DNA of 64,000 nt from Thuidium tamariscinum. Its lineage: Eukaryota; Streptophyta; Bryopsida; Hypnales; Thuidiaceae. Positions 48,076 to 58,508 of the stretch are shown here, in pieces. The position numbers and the translations under genes were made by a program. The stretch's first letter is position 1. Each line of letters begins with the position of its first letter. The stretch is from the NCBI GenBank assembly GCA_947034885.2, contig OX344753.2, positions 27,606,347-27,670,346 on the forward strand, read 5' to 3'. The notes under the pieces were generated by a model. That model saw only the letters and a list, made by a program, of their open reading frames with translations. It was not told where the DNA came from and did not search any database.

Positions 48076-48099
48076 TCCCAAATTAATGAATATGATGTT
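48076..48099 (-). repeat. Right terminal inverted repeat of the giant element
   Basis: Exact reverse complement of 24,135-24,158, followed at once by the ACCC target duplication (48,100-48,103). Confidence 0.92.
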
Positions 48100-48362
48100 A
48101 CCCCAAATCGAGGACAGGTACTCAGTTTTGAAAAAAAAATCTTGGCCGTGGCCCCCCTGTCATGGGCTCTCGGTGGCGAGAGAGCCCGGGGGCGCGCGGC
48201 AGTCTGAGGGGTGGGGTGTGATTGCCCACCCCAAATCGAGGACAGGAATACAGTTTTCGAAAAAAAATCTTGGCCGCGGCCCCCCTCAGGTGGGCTCTCG
48301 GTGGCGAGAGAGCCCGGGGGCGCGCGGCCATCTGGGGGTGGGGTGTGATTGCCCACCCCAAA
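48100..48362. repeat. 128-bp tandem array, right part
   Basis: Two more units (GGGGTGTGAT at 48,213 and 48,340) of the array at 23,091-24,134, same orientation. The first begins CAAATCGAGGACAGGTACTC, as in the last units of the left part, so the two blocks were once continuous. Confidence 0.95.
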
Positions 48363-48410
48363 CGCATGAAACAAACCAAACATTCAAGAGTGTAGGTCTC
48401 ATTTTCGTAC

Positions 48411-49360
48411 CTCGAGATCAGGTGGATCATTCTCTTTGTGGCGCACGGTGGTGGCTTCCGTCCTCACAATCACCCCGCTTCGAGTCTCCATTGATTCTAC
48501 CCGAACAATCTGAAACCACGAGATTGTTTCATTAGAAGAATTCGCAACAAAACCAGTAAAATGAAATCCAAATCGGAGGAATGCAATTACAAATGAGGAA
48601 TCAGTATTTTGAGAAGTAAATTGATTGTGGGAATGCAGAGGTCTATACAATCAAAATTCACACCAAGAGGACAATGAGATCACGCGAAGGAGATTCGAAA
48701 TCTCGATCTGGGTAGCAACAACCTCTCCAGAGGTTGCACGCACAGCGCCGCGGTGGGAGGGAGAGAGGTCCGTCGGGGGCTTGTTCGCGCCGGCCTCTAC
48801 CAAGGAAACCCTAATCGAGATCCTGTTGGGCTCAGGCCGGTGGGGGTCATTTTTTATTTTTTATTTTTTATATTTCAAAAAAAATAAATATTCTCGAATA
48901 TTAAAAAAGAATATCATAGTATTTGAATTGATTTGAAGATAGTTTTAACACCTATGTAATTGGAAATTTGGAAGATATGTTGAATTCAATCGGTGTGCAA
49001 TAGAATGAAACAGACCTTGCATACATGGAATACCATGCATTGGGTTTGGTGAGTACAGGAACTTACATTGCATGGTTGAGTTCTATTGGCGTTCTTCTCC
49101 TGGATGTGCGCAAGTAATTTTGTGTCAATACTTGGGCGAGGTAGTCGACCATTCTCATTGACTCCATCTGTATAAGTATCTTCCGGCATCCTATTCATAT
49201 CTTCTCCCTCATTCGGTGATGACTGAGCAATTTCAAAATGTCTGCGTCGGTTTTCACGAGACATTCTCAAGGACTTCAAACTACTAAAGCATCGACTCAT
49301 CCCCCTCTTTCTTTTTTTACTTACAGACTTCCTACTACATTCGGGAATGGATTCAACCAT
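48411..49360 (-). CDS. First two exons of the ParB/methyltransferase-like gene 1
   Basis: Exon 1 is 49,067-49,360 (ATG 49,360; donor GTAAGT), 98 codons, basic at the start (SVSKKRKRGMSRCF) and polar. Exon 2 is 48,411-48,509 (acceptor TTTCAG, donor GTACGA), 33 codons including TRSGVIVRTEATTVRHKEND. Both are phase 0, matching the phase-0 acceptor at 23,026 (VDDTRVTSLDP). Both ends lie directly beside the split 128-bp array, so they are most simply the 5' part of the gene at 18,637-23,026. The intervening intron is now 25.4 kb, and was about 1.4 kb before the giant insertion. The linkage is inferred from position, phase and the array; no homology search was possible. Confidence 0.5.
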
Positions 49361-49995
49361 AATTTGGCGTCTCTATGAAAACTGAATTCACCCAAGTATT
49401 GAATAACTCTTGACTTATAGATGGATACATGTCTACTCTAACGCTTACCTCCTATCTCAAAAATGAATTATTCCATAGTGTGAAATCATAATTTATATGT
49501 CTACAGGTTGACGTTGTCCGTTAGTATCTCAGTATCTCTGGTTTCAATTTTTGAACTTCCGATTTCATTTGATCCTATATTTACACTAGAAGTGGATTTG
49601 GGTGTAGATTCGGAAGTCACCATTGTTATGGTATTTCACAAATGAATTTATTGGTCATTCCTTTAAAAAAGGACTGATGTTCATGGATTTCTGATTCTTA
49701 ATTCCTGAGCACTTTGCAACGGATTAGTCTATCCATTATGATCATACTATATATATTTCAGTTACTTATATGCTGTACTTCTGAATTTCTTAGTGGCAAA
49801 ATATTATCAGATTCTTCTCTGCATTTGTATTTACTATGGATTTACAAGATGTGATTTTGTCCTAGGTAAATCAAATTGTCTATACAGGTACCTGTGTCCA
49901 TTATGAAAAGTTAGGTTGCCTACTGGAAGTTGAAACTCAAAAAGATTATGTGGACCGTAAGCACATCTCGGACTGACAAGCGCAATATAACAAGT
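49361..49995. other. Spacer upstream of gene 1
   Basis: AT-rich DNA upstream of the minus-strand ATG at 49,360. No clear TATA box or repeat seen. Confidence 0.4.
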
Positions 49996-52050
49996 GTGGG
50001 AACCTAGAATACAGGTTTTTAATATTTAGTATAGAATTAGGAATAAGGAAGCTAATCTTAGATAAATTTTTCGATTCTTTGGTCAAGAATAGGGAAAATT
50101 AGTAAGATTAGGAAGAGGTGGAAATTGGAGACATCCAATTGGGATAATTAGGTTAAGAAAGGGAAGTAGAAACCCTTACCTAACCGGAAAATCCAGAACC
50201 AGATTGAGGATCTGAGGTTCAACCCTAGGATCGTGGACGAGTCCAGATGTCATCCAAGGGCAAGGGTTCAGTGGAAGAGAAGACTCCACAGGCGCCTAAG
50301 GCAGCTTCCCGACTTGATCTTGATGTAGGAGAAGGGGCAACACCCGGATCCCAAATCCAGAAGCAAGTCCAAGCGGAAGACCAGGATCAAGAGACGCCTC
50401 CGAACAAGGTATCCGAGAAGTCTTCCAAAGTTCCTAGCACGGTGAAGAGGAAGGCTATAGCGAAGAGGGCGAGGGAGAGTCCCATTCATTTGGAGTCAGA
50501 CCAAGACGAGTCCCCAGAGTAGAGCGAGCACGAAGAAGAGGAGTCGGAGTTGGAATCCGGATCAGGATCGGAACCGGAACCGGAACCGTCAGACCCGGCG
50601 GAAATCACGCCTCCGAAATCTGCGGGGAAGGGTAAGATTGCTGCCACGCCTTCCAAGGGAAAAGCAGCTGCGTCGGCAAAGGTTTCCACCAGTAGGAAAC
50701 AGCCAGCACGCAAGGGAGCCGCCAAGCATGCGGATTCCCCCCAAAAGCGGATGAAGAAGTAGTTAGGAATAGAAAGTTGAGTAGGTAGAGAATTTTGAGG
50801 AGCAGACTTAGTGGAAAAGGTGGAAAGTTACCTTTCTAGTAGGTAGGAAGCAGTTAGCAAGGTGCTTTTGACTTAGAATGCACCTGGTCAGTCAGATCCG
50901 GATTTTTCGGATCTGAGATCCACTTTTTTCGGGTCCAGTTGGGTGGATAGGAAAGTGACTTTTGTGGATAAGGAATGCCACCTGGCATTCTCTTGTCCTC
51001 TGATTTTGTTCCCTTGGGGCTTTTAGGGTTCCCTTGGGTTGGTATTTAGGGGTGGCTGTTAGTTGGTTGCCCCGGGTGTTCCTACTTCTGTTTTTCTTTT
51101 CATTTGCAATCTGATTTCCAGATTTCTACTTTCTAAGAGTTGGTCTGAACAAGTCTCGACTCTGGATTGGTATGCCGTGCAATGCTAGAACCATTGGATA
51201 GTGCGAGGTAGCTGGGTTTGCAGGTGTTTGGATGAGGTGTCTCCCCCAGACTTTGTCTGAATCCGGTTCCGGGAAATTGAAGTGATTTGGTTGAGGCTAC
51301 TGGTGTATTAGGATTGAAGTCTAGCTGCTGCAGTCACTTGGAGGCTTCTGTGTGGGAAAGCCGTTCTTAGATTGGGTGTGTTCTGCTAGGAGAGTGGGCG
51401 CATGCCAATTGACGTGTTGTTGAGGTCCTACTATAACCGGAAGTGAGGGATGTGCAAACAGTTAGGATCCCCTAGTTATCTGGCTCCTAGATTAAGCCTT
51501 AGGAACTGAGTTTGGGTGAGTCTGTCATTGTAGTAATGTGGGGTTTGTAGGGGTTTCCTGAGTGACCTACTAGTTGGGATTGCAATCCGGATTAGTTGTG
51601 AGGAGGAACTTGCAGCCTATTTCTTTTATGTCTTTTGTTATTTTTCTCTTTTAGTGGAACTCCATTCACTATAAGCCTGAGGAGGGTAGGATTCAACGCA
51701 TCCTTCCTAAATGCCAACCGCGGACCCCTCTAATACAGAGGCTAAACTTCATTGGTTACTTGAATGATTGGATCCGGAAACCGGATCCGGAAGAGGTACA
51801 GAGTTTGGGCACTCCTTCCGGTTCCTAATCCATCCAGTCGGATACTGTAAGTCCAGATAGGGGAAGGTACAGAGTTTGGGCACTCCCCCCTGTTTGGAGG
51901 TTGTTGTGAAAGTGGTAAAGTATGTATGAATGGTGAGAAAGGCAATCTACGAGAATGCGGATGTTGTGAGGAAGTTTCCGGTTAGGAATCCGGTTACTGT
52001 TGTCTTGGGGTTGTTTTCCGCATCTTGTTATTCCGGATATCTTGAGGAAT
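49996..52050 (+). repeat. CCGGAT-rich repeat, retroelement-like fragment
   Basis: Rich in GGATCCGG, CCGGAAC and similar words, as is 36,060-38,100. It holds a direct repeat of GGTACAGAGTTTGGGCACTC at 51,795 and 51,866 (71 bp apart) and a basic ORF near its start. The layout (short basic ORF, then 1.3 kb of non-coding DNA) could be the 3' end of a retroelement plus LTR, but ends, primer site and pol domains were not found. Confidence 0.4.
50247..50762 (+). pseudogene. Basic Lys/Ser/Pro-rich ORF with one in-frame TAG
   Basis: ATG 50,247 to TAG 50,760, 171 codons, with TAG at 50,520 (fits CAG) in the same frame. Composition: acidic middle (SEHEEEESELESGSGSEPEP), then a Lys/Ala-rich, histone-tail-like end (SKGKAAASAKVSTSRKQPAR). 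An upstream TAG near 50,227 again precedes open frame. No domain recognised. It could be the tail of a retroelement polyprotein. Confidence 0.35.
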
Positions 52051-52389
52051 CTACGTAAAATCCTGTGGGAACGATACACGAGGCATTTGAACGGTGTTAA
52101 CGCCAAATTAACACCTACAGACGGATTTGTGCTTCCTTGTGCTACGACAACAAGATTTCGAAACATGATATTATTCCGTTCTTCAGTACTCATCAATGTT
52201 ATTTTCATGGGAATTTGATCCACTTAATGTCATTTTTACCTGATTTCCTTATTGGCGTTCTACAATTGAATTATTTTTAAAAATACTACAATTTCATGAC
52301 TCCTAAACAAGACAACCTCTGCTTAAGGTCATGATTCATCACAACGGAGACAGCTTTCACTTTTCATTTTCCAGTACTGTGTTCATGCG

Positions 52390-54337
52390 ATGGCCTCAAT
52401 CAGAGCAAATGGGCACGAGGTCCCTCTTCTTCTTTGTCTTGATTCCTCTGGTCTAGCAGAAGTTTCAAGCCACCTGCTTCATGTGCGATATGGTTTTGTT
52501 GAGTCTTCTATATATGTGGAGGAAGAAATACTTTCTGAATCTGGGACGCTTATCCACTCGATTCTTATCCGCAGAATTAGAAATGATGACGGACCTTTTT
52601 GGAGCTTAGCTGTAGGTCGTTATAGGGCATATGGATTAGCATCAGATGTCATGGTTGCTTCAACAGAAGTTTTGACGCCAGTGTCTGTGCCCGACGCAGC
52701 CTCTATTCCTATGTTGCGAGCCGTCAAGATAGAGCCCAATGGACTCTCGCCCTCTTCTCTTCATTACGGTCTGCCTTCATCAAAGGATGATGAAGGAATT
52801 TTCTCTTGTTCTGTTGTTGAGTTGTCTAGTGATTCAGAGGAAGTCCCAAAGAAGTATAACAGCCCTGCATCTGAATTAGAAACGGTTGGGACTTCTGTCC
52901 ACCTTGGCACATCTCAATCCGTTGGTATGCGAGATAGTAGTGCTGGTAGTTCAGTATTTTCTCGGCCGCCGTTGTATCCACAAGAGCAAGGCAGTTCTAG
53001 TGTTATAGAATCTTTGAAAAAGCTACGTAATATTCGAGGGTGCAGGAATGAGCTAGCTCAGATAGATTTTGATTCGATTGAGCGTAAGACAGTTCCATTT
53101 CTTCCTACATCATTTGACGGTGATATTGTTCTAGAATTGCCACCTTGTCGTTCATTACCCTTGTCCAGCTCTTCTAAGAGTATGACTGGCATGGACAAAC
53201 GATACGATGGTCATACGTGGTGTCGCACGATGACCTCAAACATTCACAACAACCTTGGACTAAAATTTAGGAAATCTTCATGCGTTGGTCACCTTATTTG
53301 TACGAATACATCTTGCGATTATATATCTAGGTGTTCAAAGAAAAACGAGACTGAGTGGATGGGTAATACTAGTACTCCGTTTCTCGTAGGCCAATACCAC
53401 CACGAGATTCTACATTAGTGTGTAGAGTTTGTAAAGCTTCACCTACCTGTGTCAGTTTCTGTGACGCTAGGATCTACTATGTTGTAGGATCATCTCATAT
53501 GACCTGGGCTTGCATTCACCTAGGCAATCATAACCACCCGATTCCAGATGGTCTTTGTCGAGATTCAGTAGACACCATTTCTGGCCTTCTAGAAAAGGAG
53601 GTCGCAAAAACTCCTACAGCTAAATCCTCCGCAATAGCTTTAGCTGCTAGCAAGGAATTCCTGGATACGTTTTTGGTTCATTCAGGTGATTCTCCGAAAG
53701 AAATGTTGAAGGGGCCTGCCTTGGATGCAATGATGGACAAGTTCCAGGTCTTAAATTCTCCAAACGTTCGGAACATCATTGCCTCCTTTCGAAGCAATGG
53801 CAGCGGGGGAGGTGAGATCGACCGCTTACTTGCAATGAAGAAGCAGGCCAAGATCGAGTTCATTCACGACAATGTATTTCCCGGACAAGGACAAGAGAAA
53901 GTTTACCTCTTCAAGATGCTAGTGGATGGCCTTGGCAGTGGAGTCGATCTCGTGAAGCGCATGCAAGCAGGTGGGGATCTAGCAAATTGTTGGCTTATGT
54001 TTGACCATGTTAAGCGTGTCAAAGGATGGACCACAATCGCTTGCCATGTTTATGATTCGATTTATTGCAAGGTGATGACTATAGCGGTTTGCGACATGCA
54101 ATCCGAGGACACGGAGGGCCAGGCCATTATGTGGAGATGCTTGAATCGGGTTATGGAGAAAAATGGCTTGGACAATCCCAACTTCAAAGGCTTCATGGCA
54201 GATAGTGCTCAAGCAAATTGGAATGCTGTTAGGATCGTTTATGGGTCCGGTGATGCATCCATCAAAATGGTTGATAGAGAACGCACATGTCTTTTCCACT
54301 GGGCAACTTCTTTGAAACAACACACGGAGCGACTCAT
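52390..54337 (+). pseudogene. MULE-type transposase, frameshifted and cut off
   Basis: Frame 1 (52,390-53,390) has a Ser-rich N-terminal half, then a zinc-binding block (SSCVGHLICTNTSCDYISRC, KKNETEW). The protein continues in another frame from about 53,390 (PPRDSTLVCRVCKASPTC, YYVVGSSHMTWACIHLGNHN), so an indel lies near 53,385-53,395. The core reads CWLMFDHVKRVKGWTTIACH, then FKGFMADSAQANWNAV and CLFHWATSLKQHTERLI. These fit the two Asp of a MULE DDE domain and its C/H motif. The frame ends where the large element begins at 54,338; the third acidic residue and C-terminus are missing, and I do not find them after 58,508. Role: cut-and-paste transposase, dead in this copy. Confidence 0.75.
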
Positions 54338-54563
54338 TGTGAGCACTCCTAACTCCACCCTCGAGCTAAGAGTTTTTCACACGGGTCCTGTGTCTAATTG
54401 AGTTTTCTTTCTAATTGGGTGAAAAAGAAAGCCTTTCAAGCAATGAACTCTTTTAGTCACGTGTTTTGGATGTTTCTAATCTAATTTCGTGGTTATAATT
54501 CTATCTATTCTATTCTAAAATGCAACCAAGTGACCCTACTCTATTCTATAGTTTTGCCTAAAT

Positions 54564-54734
54564 CTAATTCCAAGCGTTTGGTAAAAAGAAACTTAACAGT
54601 AAAACAATGAGAATGAAAATCAAATGTGAGCGGTTTACCTCCTCTGCGTAAATCTCCATGGTCCCGTCGTCAAACATCATCATGTGTAAATATTCCCCTA
54701 CGACCTCGCCATCGAAATCATCACGGTTCTCCAT
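54564..54734 (-). CDS. 56-residue small ORF, copy 2
   Basis: Counterpart of 18,023-18,193. Same length, acidic N-terminal half and hydrophobic end; differences seen include Arg-to-Asn near the start and Val-to-Ala near the end. Function unknown. It is conserved between copies, but so is the surrounding non-coding DNA. Confidence 0.4.
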   Translation of the reverse strand: MENRDDFDGEVVGEYLHMMMFDDGTMEIYAEEVNRSHLIFILIVLLLSFFLPNAWN

Positions 54735-56937
54735 CTAATCCATAGTAATTTTCTACAATTGTTGGTAAATTTTCTCCTAATTAAAATAAGCCACTGAAAG
54801 TTACGTAGGTTCGAGTTAATTGTACATTTTCTCTTCAATTCCTAATTTATTGGTAATTGGAAAACGTCACAATATTTTGAATCTACTAAATAGCTCGAAT
54901 GATCAATGAAAATCCTATCTAATTGTTAGTATTATTATTCTTTGGTTAATTGAATTACAAATTTATCTAATTTTAAGAATTAAATTTCACCTAATTTCGA
55001 CGTAATGAGTTGTTCTTTTATCTTCTTTCCTAGAATTAAAATGTCATCACCAAACCTAACTAATTCAATTTCTTGGTAATTCCTAACGAAATTGGTTGTC
55101 AATTAGTTTGGCTTTTTAGAATTATTTTAAATAAAGAATTGCAACCAAATCTTTTATAATCTAATGAATTCTAATTTCTTTTAAATTCCTAAGAAATTGG
55201 TTGTCAATTTGTCTTTTTTAATTTGGCTTATTAGGATTAATTTGAATAAAGAATTGCAACCAAATCTTTTATAATCCAATTAATTTTAATTTCCTTAAAA
55301 TTCCTAAAGAAATTGGTTGTCAATTTGTTGTTTTCCTTTTGGCTTATTAGGCCTAATAAAACAAAACTAGCAAAATCCAAACCTTCTAAGAATCCAATAG
55401 CCAAAGAATGTAGAACATTCCAAAAGACCGAGAACAATTTCAATAGTGTTATTCCAAATAAATGGATTTTTTATTCCCAAAGGTCAACCCCCAAGAATAA
55501 AGAATCCCAATCTATAGTGTTATTCCAAAGAAATTAGTTTTTTAATCTAATTTGTCACGGTTAGGAATCTCACAACCTTAATCCCCTTCCTAGTTCTCTT
55601 TGCTTCTCATTTTCGTTTTGCAAAGGTTGTTGCAATATTTGTAGATGAAAGTTTGGCTATGGCGGTTAGATGCGGAGGATGTTGATGGAATTTGTTGATG
55701 TTGTACGTATTGGATTTTTTAACCTTGAATTGAGTTTTGGAGGTGTATGAGTCCTTCACAACTTCCTCTACTTGGTCAAAATTCCAATTTTTATAGCTTC
55801 AACTTTGAACAATAAAAAGTGTTAGTGATGAGTGACTTACTTGGAGTGTTTAAGTGAGTTGATGTGCGAGTTGATGTGCAAGTTGATGAGTGAGTTGATG
55901 TGTGAGTTGGTTTGGTTATCCTTTTTTTTTCTTCCTACTCCCTGGACTCCCAGCCCTTGTCCCGCATCTCCCAGCCACGTGGCCGGACCCCCCTTGCCGC
56001 CCCGTCAACGCCCGCCACGTGGCAAGGCGTGATTGGCCTGGCGGGGGGAGAGAGGGGGGCTTGTTACTGTCTGATCGGTCTTGATTGGCCTCGGCTCGCT
56101 GGCCTTCGGGCTGTCTGGCCCAGAACTGATTTTTTTGGTTTTTTCAGATTTTTTCCAAAAAAAACACAACTAACTAATCAAGACTAACTTACGTTTTTGA
56201 TGAAAACTAAACTAATAATTCTAACACAAAGACACTATAAAACTATAAGAACACGTACTTGGGGAATTATTTAGACCCCTTGACTAGCCAAATAGAGATT
56301 TTATCCCAGCGACTCTAGTTCTTCATCAAAACATAGCAATATCTTTAAAACGCAACAGGGAAATGATAAAGAGAATGATTCAAGTGAGTTATTAGCTCAT
56401 CTTGACTGTACTAATACCCAATGCTTTGATGGTTTATTCCCCAACTGATTCTTTTACCAAAGAGGTTATTTGAATTGGTGACTAAATTTCCTTGGTTGTG
56501 AGAATTGTAGGGATTCAGAGCTTCGCCGTATGAGATTTAGAGGAATAGTATTTTGAGACTTTATCTACAAAAGGTGGTACACATGACAGTGTTTAACCAA
56601 ACTTTCACATTAAGTTTTCAAAATTTCTAGTATTTTAATGTTTTGCAGTCAAAGGAGGTACACATGACAGTGTTTAAACCGAACTTTGATGCTCCACACT
56701 CAAATTTCCCGTTTGAAGTAGATGGCAAAGGTTTGAGGTTGAACCTCTAACACGTGATTGTAAAATGAGATTTAGTTGAAGGGGCCCTAAGCCTTCAAAA
56801 TTTTACCACAAAACATAAAAGAACTTGGCCAAGATCTTTGGTCCAAGTAGTGCTCCAGCCACGCCGGTAGCACCTAAGCGAAATAACAAAGTGTCGGTGT
56901 GAGAAAATGAGGGTACTGGCAACCTCGAGGGGGGCCC

Positions 56938-56944
56938 TTATATA
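56938..56944 (-). promoter_or_regulatory. TATA box in large element copy 2
   Basis: TATATAA on the minus strand within the same GC-rich context as at 15,870-15,877. Confidence 0.6.
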
Positions 56945-58508
56945 CCCGTGGCCGGGCCCCTCTCGGTAATTGCCGGTGAAAATACTTTGTTACTTCCTAC
57001 CCTAAACTATCCTAATGTAATTCCAAAATATTAGTTGTTTAATGGTGGAAATTTCTAAAAACATCCCCATTTTGTCAAAGAAATCTTGGCCAAATCAAAT
57101 TCAAGATCTTAACCCAAAATATTTTGGAATTAACCCTAATCTACGTAGATATTTTGCAAATTAATCCAAAGTTATTTCGAAAATTGTCTTTCTTTAGCCC
57201 AAAGATGGCTTTTTACGCAAGAAAGAGATCTTGACCAAATCCAATCTTTGATTTTCCAAGAGATATTTCCAAAATCACTTCTAATTAACCGCAATTAACG
57301 ATTAAAAAGTCAAACTAAGAGCTGACCCTCTCTATCTTTTAGGGAACAACTCGAAACAGAAAACCGTCTGCGCCATTGTCTTCAGAAGACCCCAATTAGC
57401 CTAAGGGACCCCTTACCCCTCACTCCTAGGCCATTTGCGCGCCCAAATTGGAATTATGGTAACTCCAATTAAAAGTCAAAAATCTAACTTTTAGGATTTG
57501 CGCATTTTGATGAATTTGTCAAGCCAGGGTTGTTAGAAATGTCCGTGAGAGTAAGGAATGACTCCTTATTTGCGATAATCGGACATCATTCGCTCCTGAT
57601 ACGCCGGTCAACCCGCCGCCAACTTGTAACTTCCAGTGAATTTCGATGTCGATGCCGGTTTTGGTAGTTGGGAATGTCGGAATGTCTTCAAACTTGACCG
57701 GGCGCTTATTAAGCACACAAAAACCTATCCTAATTTTTAGTGAGATTTTACCGCATCATATGTAATTTCTATGATTTTACGAACATTTCTATGTGCGGTT
57801 GACTTCCCATGGAGTCAACGTGGAATTTCGGAAAAATACGGAATAAATTGGGTAACATCTAGGGCACTCCTAGATTTTAGGTGTAAGTCCCACGCAACCT
57901 TGCACCTTTCTAATTTTAGCAATTTAGAATTACTTTGCCCAATTTGGACAATTTAATTCCCGATGCCCGGGAATCTTGGACAATTGTTTGATTCTTGTTT
58001 GCTCCTGGCATGCTCCTACCCTTGGAACACCTCTCTGTAGTCTTCAATCTCCAATCCTCCATCTTTTGTCTCGTGAAATTCGAATTCTCCAAATCCATTG
58101 TAGTGGTTTTACCTTTAAATCCAATTTATCCCAAAATTGAACTTAAGCCCTGGTAACTCTCCCTCGCTCGTAGTAGGCTCTTTTAGCTTAGTCAGTATGT
58201 CTTATGCATCCTTAAAAGGTTGACTTTGCACAGACATTTGCTAGGACTGACTAACTCTCTATTCCTTATTTCTCTCGAAATTACTAATTCTTCACATATA
58301 TTTGCTTTGGAGACTTAGAATGATTCCAATTTCTAGTAATAGGAATTTTCCACCATCTAAGTTGGTTTTCCACCATTTTGGCATAGACTGACACCAAAAC
58401 TCCCTCAACACTCTTTTTATGTCTTTTCCTTGAATATTTTGACTAATTTTCGCCATTTAATCGCGAAAAATGGACCCAGAGTCCTGAGTGCCATCTCGAG
58501 GGCTCACA

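Larger units (their letters stand above)
24135..48099. mobile_element. Giant 23,965-bp TIR transposon
   Basis: Ends are perfect 24-bp inverted repeats (24,135-24,158 and 48,076-48,099; outer 20 bases AACATCATATTCATTAATTT). Both sides carry ACCC (24,131-24,134 and 48,100-48,103). Joining the flanks with one ACCC gives GATTGCCCACCCCAAATCG, exactly as in intact array units at 23,995 and 48,222. So the segment inserted into the 128-bp array. Content: a DUF7869-type gene (25,219-29,716, minus), a ParB/methyltransferase-like gene (40,461-44,705) and an FCP1-like gene (44,871-47,266), nested younger repeats, and a palindrome family seen only inside. The DUF7869 protein is the best transposase candidate (inference). 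The superfamily is unknown: 4-bp duplications occur in Ginger, Sola, piggyBac and Kolobok, but the last two need TTAA. Confidence 0.88.
54338..58508 (-). mobile_element. Large TG...CA element, copy 2 (inverted)
   Basis: The inverted counterpart of 14,307-18,418 over its full length with the same termini (minus-strand start TGTGAGCCCTCGAG at 58,508, end at 54,338). It interrupts the MULE transposase frame. The flanks (CTCAT left, GAAAG right) do not form a target duplication, so it may have been rearranged after insertion or be one end of a larger event. Confidence 0.8.
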
